From positions 1 to 38,600 of the forward strand of contig CAMDRJ010000008.1 of the NCBI GenBank assembly GCA_945906755.1: 38,600 bases of DNA, in the 5' to 3' direction. The DNA is from Klebsiella pneumoniae (GTDB taxonomy: Bacteria > Pseudomonadota > Gammaproteobacteria > Burkholderiales > SG8-39). Below are positions 18,646-26,789 of this stretch, piece after piece. Within the stretch, counting starts at the first letter, position 1. The number at the start of each line of letters is the position of its first letter. Below the pieces are notes generated by a model, which worked only from the letters and a program-made list of their open reading frames with translations, was not told the origin of the DNA and did not search any database. Both the position numbers and the translations under genes were made by a program.

Positions 18646-21066
18646 ATGACCACTGATGCCAGAGAATGGGATACCGCCGGGCGCCCAGAATTCGCGCGCT
18701 ATAACCCGACGGGATCAGGCTCAGCCGGCACCATCGGCAAGTCCATGCTGCGGGTCGAAGATGTGCGACTCTTGCGCGGCGAAGGACGCTTCACTAGCGA
18801 TCTGCAACTACCCGGGGCCCTCCATGCGGTGTTCGTACGCAGCCCACATGCGCATGCGCAGATCAGGCGCATCGATGCAACGCTTGCCCGTGGCATGCCG
18901 GACGTCGTAGCGGTATTCCTCCCAGAGGATGTGACGCCCCACTGCGATCCGATCTGCGTCGCCGGTGAGGTGCATACACCAGAACAACTGATCCGTGCCC
19001 TCAACCCGCTCGATCGCGTGCATCCAACACCGATTCTGCCGCTCGACAAGGTCACCTATGTCGGACAGGTCGTGGCCATGGTCGTCGCATCGAGCCGCCC
19101 TGCCGCACTCGACGCCGCCGAAGCGGTGGTCATCGACTATGCGGTGCTTGATGCGGCGCTCGATCCGGTTGCGGCGCTCGCACCCGGCGCGCCACGCATC
19201 GAGCCCAGCTGGCCCGACAATCTTGCTCTGTCGGTCGCTACCAGCAAGGGTACCCCCGACGAGATATTCAAGACGGCACCAGTCGTCGTCGAAGAGGAGA
19301 TCCGCACCCATCGCTATGTCGCATCACCGATGGAACCGCGCGGCGTGCTCGCGACCGTCGACCCGTTCAACGGCGATCTCACCATCTGGGCGAGCACGCA
19401 GACACCGCATGTGATGAAGACCATCGTCGCGGTCTGCCTGCGCGAACCGCAAGAGAAGCTGCGCGTCATTGCACCCGATGTCGGCGGCGGCTTTGGACAA
19501 AAAGGTGTCCAGTATGTCGAAGACGTGCTGGTGCCATTTGCGGCGCGTGCGTTGCGCCAACCGGTCCGCTGGATTGAAGAGCGCAGCGAGAATCTGATTG
19601 CCGCGGCACATGCGCGTGAGCAGATCCACCGCATCGCGCTCGCCGCGACCCAGGAGGGACGCATCCTTGCCGTTCGCGACGAGATCCTCGTCAACTTCGG
19701 TGCGTATAACGTAATCGGACTGGTCGTCCCGTACAACACGCTTTCGCACCTGCTGGGCGTCTACGACATTCCGCATGCCTCGATCAGCGTGAAAGCGGTA
19801 ATCACGAACACCTGCATTACGACGCCCTATCGTGGCGCGGGGCGGCCTGAGGCGGTGTTCGCGATGGAGCGGATCGTCGATCGCCTTGCAGCGCGTCTTG
19901 GCATGGAAGCCGCGGAGCTGCGTGCCCGCAACCTCGTCTCGAAGTCGATGATGCCGTACGACACCGGCTTGCTTTATCGTGATGGCTTTCCGCAGGTCTA
20001 CGACTCGGGGGATTTTCCGGAGCTATTGGCGCGTGCTCGCAAAATCATCGACCTTCCCGGCATCCGCGCGGCACAAAAGACCACCGGCCCAAATCGCTCG
20101 ATCGGTGTGGGCTTCGCCCTCTATGTCGAAGGCTCCGGCATGGGTCCGTTCGAAGGGGCCGACGTGCGCGTCATGCCCTCCGGACGCGTGGAAGTCGCGA
20201 CCGGCGCATGCAGCCAAGGGCAAGGTCATCGAACTGTCTATGCGCAGATCGCCGCGGAGATCCTCGGCGTGCCGTTTGATCAAATCGATGTGGTGGGCGG
20301 CGATACCGGCAAGATTGAATACGGCATTGGCACGATTGCCAGTCGCAGCACGGTCACCGCAGGGAATGCGGTATATCAAGCCGCGGTGCTGGTGCGTGAC
20401 CGTGCCCTCGACCTTGCCTCGGCCATGCTCGAAGCGGCCGCCGGCGATCTCGAATTGATGGACGGCAAGGCACGCATCAAGGGCGTCCCGGATAAGGCGA
20501 TCTCGCTCGCAACGCTGGCACGCTCGGCGGCGGGCGGCGTGCTACGGCAGCGAGCGCGTGGCGATGGCGTGTTGCATGAGGTGTCGTACTTCGTGCCGCC
20601 GACCGTCACTTACGCAAGCGCTGCGCATGCAGTAGTCGTGAGCGTGGACCACGAAACCGGCGTCGTAAACATCGAGCGCTATGTCGTCGTGCATGATTGC
20701 GGCCGCGTGGTGAATCCACTGCTCGCGGATGCACAAGTTACGGGTGGCATCGCCCAAGGCATCGGCGGAATTCTGCGGGAGGAGATGGTGTTCGACGATA
20801 ATGGGCAGCCGCTGTCGGCCACCTTCATGGACTATGCGATGCCGATCGCAGCGGACATTCCCGCGATCGAGATCGACCATATCGAAAATCTATCGACGCG
20901 CAATCCGCTTGGCGTAAAAGGCCTGGGCGAAGGCGGCGCGATCGGACCGCCCGCGGCCATTGCGAATGCCGTCGAAGATGCCCTGCGTGGCCTGGGCGTC
21001 ATCGTGCGCACTGGCCCGTTGAGTCCATCGCGCGTGCGTGCGCTGATCGAAAAAGCCAAAGGATAG
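18646..21066 (+). CDS. Xanthine dehydrogenase/CO dehydrogenase family molybdopterin-binding (large) subunit
   Basis: LRVEDVRLLRGEGRFTSDLQLPGALHAVFVRSPHAHAQIRRID; DVGGGFGQKG; TTPYRGAGRPEAVFAMERIVDRLA; GVKGLGEGGAIGPPAAIANAVEDAL. Active-site loop is not the CODH form I AYRCSFR type. Confidence 0.93.
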   Translation: MTTDAREWDTAGRPEFARYNPTGSGSAGTIGKSMLRVEDVRLLRGEGRFTSDLQLPGALHAVFVRSPHAHAQIRRIDATLARGMPDVVAVFLPEDVTPHCDPICVAGEVHTPEQLIRALNPLDRVHPTPILPLDKVTYVGQVVAMVVASSRPAALDAAEAVVIDYAVLDAALDPVAALAPGAPRIEPSWPDNLALSVATSKGTPDEIFKTAPVVVEEEIRTHRYVASPMEPRGVLATVDPFNGDLTIWASTQTPHVMKTIVAVCLREPQEKLRVIAPDVGGGFGQKGVQYVEDVLVPFAARALRQPVRWIEERSENLIAAAHAREQIHRIALAATQEGRILAVRDEILVNFGAYNVIGLVVPYNTLSHLLGVYDIPHASISVKAVITNTCITTPYRGAGRPEAVFAMERIVDRLAARLGMEAAELRARNLVSKSMMPYDTGLLYRDGFPQVYDSGDFPELLARARKIIDLPGIRAAQKTTGPNRSIGVGFALYVEGSGMGPFEGADVRVMPSGRVEVATGACSQGQGHRTVYAQIAAEILGVPFDQIDVVGGDTGKIEYGIGTIASRSTVTAGNAVYQAAVLVRDRALDLASAMLEAAAGDLELMDGKARIKGVPDKAISLATLARSAAGGVLRQRARGDGVLHEVSYFVPPTVTYASAAHAVVVSVDHETGVVNIERYVVVHDCGRVVNPLLADAQVTGGIAQGIGGILREEMVFDDNGQPLSATFMDYAMPIAADIPAIEIDHIENLSTRNPLGVKGLGEGGAIGPPAAIANAVEDALRGLGVIVRTGPLSPSRVRALIEKAKG

Positions 21067-21127
21067 GCGCGCCGACGCATTTCTTTCACATCAACCAATT
21101 TCCCTGCTACGTCAACAAAGGACTGCA

Positions 21128-22126
21128 ATGAACTATTCGTTTTCCCGCCGCGCCGCCTTGGCTGCATTAGCCGTCATCACGCTAGCTACGGTGCATGCCA
21201 CGTCCCAGAACGTGCATGCGCAAACATATCCCACCAAACCGGTTCGCATCATCGTGAGCTATCCACCCGGGGGTCCAGTCGATGCACTCGCGCGACCACT
21301 CGCGGCGGGCCTATCCACGCTCTGGGGCGGCGTCTCCGTGCTGGTCGAGAACAAGCCGGGCGCCAACGCAATCATCGGCACCGACTATGTCGCCAAGCAG
21401 CCAGGGGACGGCTACACCCTGCTGCTCGCCAACGATCCGTCTTTGTCGTCGAACCAGTACCTCTACAGCAAGCTGCCCTACGATCCGGTGAAGGACTTCG
21501 TACCGGTGGCAGGCGTTGCGTCCACGACGCTGATCCTGCTCGCGCCAACGACGCCGCCGATGGCGAGTCTCCAGGAATTGCTCGCCGCGGCCAAGGCAAA
21601 GCCCGCCACGCTGACATACGGCAGCATCGGCCCGGGCAGCGTCACGCATCTCGACGCGGAGGCGATGGCCACCACTGCGGGCATTCAGCTGGTGCATGTC
21701 CCGTACAAGGGCACAAGCGAAGTGGTGCCCGCACTCCTCAATGGACAGATCAGCATGGCCCTCACCGCCATCGGCCCATCGCTTGGTCTCATCCGTCAAG
21801 GCAAGCTGAAGGCGCTGGCGATCGCAAGCCGTCAACGATCGACGCTGCTGCCGGATGTGCCGACGTTCAACGAAGCGGGCCTCAAATTCGAAGCACGCTC
21901 ATGGTTTGCGCTCGCCGCACCGGCCGGCACGCCACGCGCAATCGTCGACAAGATCGCGGCCGACACCCGCAAAGTGGTTGATGCCGCCGAATACCGCGAC
22001 AAGTTCATCATCGGCATGGGCCTCGACCCGTTCGCACTTGGGCCCGATCAATTCGCCGAGTACCTCGTGCGCGACCGGGCGAGCTACGCGGAGCGGGTGC
22101 GCAACGCAAAGGTGAAACTGGACTGA
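21128..22126 (+). CDS. Tripartite tricarboxylate (Bug-type) substrate-binding protein
   Basis: YPTKPVRIIVSYPPGGPVDALARPLAAGL...VLVENKPGANAIIGTDYVAKQPGDGYTLLLAN; VPYKGTSEVV. Confidence 0.92.
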   Translation: MNYSFSRRAALAALAVITLATVHATSQNVHAQTYPTKPVRIIVSYPPGGPVDALARPLAAGLSTLWGGVSVLVENKPGANAIIGTDYVAKQPGDGYTLLLANDPSLSSNQYLYSKLPYDPVKDFVPVAGVASTTLILLAPTTPPMASLQELLAAAKAKPATLTYGSIGPGSVTHLDAEAMATTAGIQLVHVPYKGTSEVVPALLNGQISMALTAIGPSLGLIRQGKLKALAIASRQRSTLLPDVPTFNEAGLKFEARSWFALAAPAGTPRAIVDKIAADTRKVVDAAEYRDKFIIGMGLDPFALGPDQFAEYLVRDRASYAERVRNAKVKLD

Positions 22127-22131
22127 GGCGA

Positions 22132-22339
22132 CCTATTCAAACAACGATAGATTGGTTCCGACGCCAACGCCCGATCTTTCCCGAGGCGCGGCAGTCGCCT
22201 GACCGGTCTCCTCCCCCGGCCGCATAAGCGTTCCCACTCGCACGCCCAACAACCGAATTCGCCGATCGAGATCGACGCGTTTCAAGCATTCACGTGCCGC
22301 CGCGCGAATTGCCTCGGCATCCGCGACCGCGAATGACAG
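22132..22339 (-). pseudogene. Duplicated 3'-terminal fragment of dinB
   Basis: Encodes AVADAEAIRAAARECLKRVDLDRRIRLLGVRVGTLMRPGEETGQATAAPRERSGVGVGTNLSLFE*, matching the end of dinB at 23567-23773 (AVADAELIRAAARECLKRVDLDRRIRLLGVRVGALVRPDEGGGLATAAPRERSGVGLGTNLSLFE*). About one mismatch in the first ~67 nt, weaker beyond. Confidence 0.88.
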
Positions 22340-22428
22340 GGAAGAAATTGGCGTCCAAGTGAAGTCACCTACGGTCTCTAACCTTACTGTGACCCCGCTT
22401 TCGTAACGGAAGTCGCAGATAAGCAAAC

Positions 22429-22457
22429 CGGCCGGGCGAGGAGTCCTCGTCCGGCCG
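22429..22457 (-). terminator. Intrinsic terminator-like hairpin downstream of the PEP-CTERM gene
   Basis: cggccgggcgaggagtcctcgtccggccg; on the minus strand the stem is followed by GTTTGCTT. Confidence 0.6.
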
Positions 22458-22490
22458 TAGACCGAACGCCGACCAGAAATCCGGTTAGCT

Positions 22491-23144
22491 CTACCGTTTG
22501 GGACGCCACGTCTGTTTAGCGCGGAGTCGTACCAAGACCAGCCCAGCCAACCCGGAGCAGAGCAGCAAGAGCGAACCCGGCTCCGGGACCGCGTTTTGGG
22601 TTTCGATCCGGATCGATGCCGCAAAAGCATGGTTCTGCCCATGCACCGGGATATTGTCCGAAGCCGCTACTGCAATCAGGTTGAGACCCTGGACCAGCAA
22701 TGCAGCAATATCGATCGGTCCGAAATTATTTGCGAACCCGTTTTGTTCGTCGAACACGAGAGTGCCGTTCAGATAAATGGAGGCGTCATCGTCAACGCCT
22801 CCGATCAGGGAGGCGGTCAATACCGGATCCGATATAGTGAACGTCTTTCTCAGCCATACGAATCGCGTGCTTGAAAATTGTCCGTCGTACCAGATGCATG
22901 AGCTTCCGCCGTTGCACCCTAGGACAAATAATAAGTCGATGGCGTTGATCCAGCTCGTCGTATTGAACGACGAATCGGAATTCCATGTGGGAGGCGGCTG
23001 CACATTTGTCGCGAGCCAAGAGGTATCGGTATTGATGATCAAAGGCGCGGCAGTAGCCGAAGAGGCAGCGGCCAGCGCCAGCGCGAAACCCAGCACAATC
23101 GCTTTCACCCGCGCGGCGCCCTTTCTCAAAAGATCGTCATCGAG
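22491..23144 (-). CDS. PEP-CTERM sorting domain-containing exported protein
   Basis: C-terminus AVPEPGSLLLLCSGLAGLVLVRLRAKQTWRPKR (PEP motif, hydrophobic stretch, basic tail); N-terminal signal VKAIVLGFALALAAASSATAAP; start near MLDDDLL within ORF 22491..23219. Confidence 0.85.
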   Translation of the reverse strand, partial: LDDDLLRKGAARVKAIVLGFALALAAASSATAAPLIINTDTSWLATNVQPPPTWNSDSSFNTTSWINAIDLLFVLGCNGGSSCIWYDGQFSSTRFVWLRKTFTISDPVLTASLIGGVDDDASIYLNGTLVFDEQNGFANNFGPIDIAALLVQGLNLIAVAASDNIPVHGQNHAFAASIRIETQNAVPEPGSLLLLCSGLAGLVLVRLRAKQTWRPKR

Positions 23145-23364
23145 CATCGTTGTACCCTGACAATTCATGGGCTTGTCCATCGTTTTCTCTCCCTGCTCTA
23201 TCCAAATCGCCTTCAACAACGCAGTTATTCATTCGCGTAACGGTCTTATCAAATACCGCACATCGAGCATGCGTAAATAGAAAGGATAAATTCAACGAAG
23301 GCAGGAGGAATTGAATTCCCTTTAACTACGGTACGCCAAACGTTAAAACAACAAAGCAACAACC

Positions 23365-23427
23365 GGGGTCACATCCTGAAACAGCTGGGTGACATCTTGA
23401 AACAGCGGGCTCAAATCTTGTGCAATA
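23365..23427. repeat. Three imperfect tandem copies of a ~20-21 bp unit
   Basis: ggGGTCACATCCTGAAACAGC / tGGGTGACATCTTGAAACAGC / GGGCTCAAATCTTGTGCAAT. Confidence 0.65.
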
Positions 23428-23566
23428 GGCCGATGGCTACGGTCCGCCCGCTTCTCCGTGCCTTAAAGCTGAAATTGCCCCACCCGACCAGACCCCTACC
23501 GCAAACTGGCGACGGGGGTGATGCAATAGCCCGCAGTGCACAAGTCAGTTTGCTTTGCTGCACGCC

Positions 23567-24736
23567 CTATTCAAACAACGATAGATTGGTTCCGAGGCCA
23601 ACGCCCGATCTTTCCCGAGGCGCGGCAGTCGCCAGGCCGCCCCCCTCATCCGGCCTTACCAACGCCCCCACCCGCACCCCCAACAGCCGAATCCGCCGAT
23701 CGAGATCGACGCGCTTCAGGCATTCACGTGCGGCCGCCCGAATCAACTCGGCATCGGCGACCGCGACTGGCAGCGTGAAATCTCGGGTCACCGTCTTGAA
23801 GTCCTCGTAGCGCAGCTTGATGCCGATCGTCTTGCCGACGACGCCTTTGCGTACGAGATCTTCGGCGACGCGCGTACACAGGTGAAGCAGCACCATCGAT
23901 AGCGCCTCCCGGTCACGCTTGGGATGCAGATCGCGCTCGAAGGTCGTTTCGCGGCTGATTGATTTTGCCTCGCGCTCGGTGACAACCGGCCGGTCATCGC
24001 GGCCATGCGCTGCTTCATGCAGCCAGCGCCCATAGCTCTTGCCGAACTGTTCGACCAGCATCGCCGGATCGGCATTGGCGATATCGCCCACAGTGCGGAT
24101 GCCAAGGGCTTCGAGTTTATCGCTCGCGCGCGGACCGATGCCGTTCACTTTGCGTGTGGCGAGTGGCCAGATACGCGTTGGGACGTCGGCATGGGTGAGG
24201 ACGGTGATGCCGTTCGGTTTCTGCAATTCAGAGGCAAGCTTTGAGAGCAGCTTGTTTGGCGTAATGCCGATCGAACACGAGAGGCCGGTGGCATCGCGCA
24301 CGCGTTGTTTGATTTCAGTTGCGAGCGTCACCGACTCGCCGGGTACCTCGGTGAGGTCCATGTAGATTTCATCGATGCCACGATCCTCAATGACCGGTGC
24401 AATCGTCGCCACCGCCCCTTTGAACAGGCGCGAGTATTTGCTGTACTCCTCAAAATCGGCGGGCAGCAGAATCGCATCGGGCGCGAGCGCTGCGGCTTTC
24501 ATCAAGCCAATGCCGGAATGCACGCCGAATGCCCGCGCTTCATAGGTAGCAGTGGTGGCCACGCCACGCCCGACATACTCTCGCAATCGCGTGTAGATAC
24601 CGGATGATTCCGCGTCGCTCGCACGGCGCCTGCGTCCACCGATGACGACCGGTTGTCCGCGCAGATCGGGGTAGCGCAGCAATTCGACCGACGCATAGAA
24701 AGCATCCATGTCGAGATGCGCGATACGCCGCTCCAT
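23567..24736 (-). CDS. dinB: DNA polymerase IV (Y-family)
   Basis: MERRIAHLDMDAFYASVELLRYPDLRGQPVVIGG...GIDEIYMDLTEV...GLSCSIGITPNKLLSKLASELQKPNG. Confidence 0.95.
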   Translation of the reverse strand: MERRIAHLDMDAFYASVELLRYPDLRGQPVVIGGRRRRASDAESSGIYTRLREYVGRGVATTATYEARAFGVHSGIGLMKAAALAPDAILLPADFEEYSKYSRLFKGAVATIAPVIEDRGIDEIYMDLTEVPGESVTLATEIKQRVRDATGLSCSIGITPNKLLSKLASELQKPNGITVLTHADVPTRIWPLATRKVNGIGPRASDKLEALGIRTVGDIANADPAMLVEQFGKSYGRWLHEAAHGRDDRPVVTEREAKSISRETTFERDLHPKRDREALSMVLLHLCTRVAEDLVRKGVVGKTIGIKLRYEDFKTVTRDFTLPVAVADAELIRAAARECLKRVDLDRRIRLLGVRVGALVRPDEGGGLATAAPRERSGVGLGTNLSLFE

Positions 24737-24738
24737 GG

Positions 24739-25203
24739 CTATTTACGGTAAGCGGCCCGCGCCTCCATCACCGCCTCGACGATCGGGATGTAGCCGGTGC
24801 AGCGACACAGGTTGCCGGACAGCACCTCGCGAATCCGCTCGATGTCGGCATCCGGCTCGTCGGTGAGCAAAGCATGCGCCGTGGTGATCATGCCGGGTGT
24901 GCAGAAGCCGCATTGCAACGCATGGTGCTTGCGAAACGCGGCTTGCAGCGGCGACAAGGCTTCATCACGGCTCAATCCCTCGACCGTGACGATCTTCGCG
25001 CCTTCGGCTTGCACGGCAAGCATGAGACATGAACGCACCGCCTCGCCATTGACGATCACCGTGCATGCACCGCACACCCCGTGCTCGCAGCCGACATGCG
25101 TCCCGGTGAGTCCAAGATGGTGTCGCAGGCAATCGGCCAGATGCGTGCGCGGCTCGACATCCACCTTCACCGCTTTGCCGTTGACTTCAAACTGAATCGT
25201 CAT
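24739..25203 (-). CDS. Xanthine dehydrogenase family [2Fe-2S] small subunit (CoxS-like)
   Basis: GTHVGCEHGVCGACTVIVNGEAVRSCLMLAVQA...CGFCTPGMITTAHALL...LSGNLCRCTGYIPIVEAVMEA. Confidence 0.95.
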   Translation of the reverse strand: MTIQFEVNGKAVKVDVEPRTHLADCLRHHLGLTGTHVGCEHGVCGACTVIVNGEAVRSCLMLAVQAEGAKIVTVEGLSRDEALSPLQAAFRKHHALQCGFCTPGMITTAHALLTDEPDADIERIREVLSGNLCRCTGYIPIVEAVMEARAAYRK

Positions 25204-25205
25204 GA

Positions 25206-26084
25206 TCAGGCGTTCCCACGCATGGATCGAGCCGCCGCCTGACGCAAAGCGCGCTCAACCAAGGTCTCGACCAATGCGCGTCGATAGCGCGCGGGCGCAT
25301 GTAAATCTTCTGGAGGATCGACGCCTTCTGCCGCCACTTTCGCTGCGGCGAGCATGGACGCGTCGTTGACGACCCGCCCGTTCAGCGCCGCTTCAGCCGT
25401 GGCGATCCTGTGCGGTCGCCGGCACGCGCCGATCACGCCGATATGCGTATTTGTCGCGCATCCACGAGCGTCGGTGTCATAGAACAGTCCGATCGCCGTG
25501 ATCGCGAAATCACCCCGACGACGTGATATCTCCTCGAAGCCCCAACGGCGTGTTGCCGGCCACTGCGGCAGTTGCAGACCCGTGATGAGTTCACCGGATT
25601 TCAGGACCGTACTAAGCGGGCCGAGAAAAAAATCAGCCGCGCGAATGGTACGCGCGCCGTTCGGACCAGAGGCTTTGATGATCCCATCGCAAGCCACCGC
25701 AATGCCCGGCAGTTCGGCGGCAGGATCTGCATGCGCAAGACTGCCACCGATCGTCCCGCGGTTGCGAATCTGATAGTGCGCCACATGCGCGATCGCAGCC
25801 TTCAATAGCGGATGCGCGGTATCAAGCCGCGCGTCGTCTTCGATATCACGCCAGCGCACCATCGCACCGAGGTGAACGCCGTCACCGTCGATCACAATCC
25901 GATTAAGCCCCGGAATGCGCCGCAGATCCACGAGCAGCTTCGGTGCAGCCAACCGAAAGGCGAGCACCGGCATCAGGCTTTGCCCGCCAGCGATGGCCAT
26001 GGCGTTCGCATCAGGCGCCGACAGCAATGCGACCGCCTCGGCGAGCGTAGCGGGGGATGCATAGGAAAATGGCGCGGGTTTCAT
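25206..26084 (-). CDS. Xanthine dehydrogenase family FAD-binding medium subunit (CoxM-like)
   Basis: MKPAPFSYASPATLAEAVALLSAPDANAMAIAGGQSLMPVLAFRLAAPKLLVDLRRIPGL; NRGTIGGSLAHADPAAELPG. ORF track start 26357 is too far upstream. Confidence 0.93.
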   Translation of the reverse strand: MKPAPFSYASPATLAEAVALLSAPDANAMAIAGGQSLMPVLAFRLAAPKLLVDLRRIPGLNRIVIDGDGVHLGAMVRWRDIEDDARLDTAHPLLKAAIAHVAHYQIRNRGTIGGSLAHADPAAELPGIAVACDGIIKASGPNGARTIRAADFFLGPLSTVLKSGELITGLQLPQWPATRRWGFEEISRRRGDFAITAIGLFYDTDARGCATNTHIGVIGACRRPHRIATAEAALNGRVVNDASMLAAAKVAAEGVDPPEDLHAPARYRRALVETLVERALRQAAARSMRGNA

Positions 26085-26168
26085 GATCAAGAGACTAGAG
26101 ACAGGAGACAAGAGGCAAGGATAGCTTATCGCGCATAATGCGGGCACCAACGATGCAAGGAGACAGCT

Positions 26169-26786
26169 ATGCCCAACATCACGATGCTTGATATCGACGA
26201 TCTCAAGCAAACCAAGCTCGCGCCCTATATCGAGATGTGCCTCAAAAATAAAGCGCCCGATCCCGGCTTTCACGCGATGATGGGCCACAACGTCGATCTC
26301 GCCGAAGCGATGTTTGTCGCTTGGAATACCGTCTTCAACACCGGCCGCGTGCCGCACAAGCTAAAAGAAATCATCCGCGTGCAACTATCGCGTCTCGTCG
26401 CCTGCACGTATTGAGGCAATGTCCGGTCCGCTTCGGCGAAGTGGCAAGGGCTTTCAGAAGAAAATCTCGACGACGGCATCAACAACTACGCCGCCAGCAC
26501 CAAACTCAGTCCCGCGGAAAGAATAGCGCTTCGCTATAGCGAAACGATGGCGCTCAACCCGGGCGCGATTGGCGCCGCTTTCTATGACGAATTGCGTCAG
26601 CATTACTCGGAAGAAGAAATCGTCGAGCTGGGCAGCTTCGTCGGCATGAACATCGGCTATCACACGTTCTTTGGCACGCTCAAGTTCTATCCGATGTTCT
26701 CGCCCGATGGCCGGCTCATCAGCCAGGAAGAATCCATTCGCATCTACGGCGATGCACCGGTGTCGCTGCAAGCGGCGAGGGCCTGA
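26169..26786 (+). CDS. Carboxymuconolactone decarboxylase/AhpD-like protein, candidate selenoprotein with in-frame TGA (Sec82) at 26412-26414
   Basis: SD aaggagaca before ATG 26169. Track ORFs 26169..26414 and 26547..26786 are in the same frame, with no other stop between them: ...LKEIIRVQLSRLVACTY[TGA]GNVRSASAKWQGLSEENLDDGINNYAASTKLSPAERIALRYSETMALNPGAIGAAFYDELRQHYSEEEIVELGSFVGMNIGYHTFFG.... TGA occupies the second position of a CxxC-type motif. Confidence 0.72.
26421..26451 (+). promoter_or_regulatory. Candidate bacterial SECIS hairpin downstream of the TGA
   Basis: GUCC-ggu-CCGCUUC-GGC-GAAGUGG-caa-GGGC: 7-bp upper stem (one G-U), GGC apical loop starting 20 nt after the TGA, 4-bp lower stem (one G-U). 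Folded by eye. Confidence 0.5.
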
Positions 26787-26789
26787 ACC

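Noticed and set aside
26085-26135. Purine-rich gagactagagacaggagacaagaggcaagg as a possible repeat or regulatory array
   Set aside because: Low-complexity GA-rich tract without a clear unit; no array-like periodicity.
26084-26357. N-terminal extension of the CoxM-like ORF as given in the ORF track
   Set aside because: Overlaps the start of the divergent CMD gene and its promoter; family N-terminus MKPAPFSY begins at 26084.
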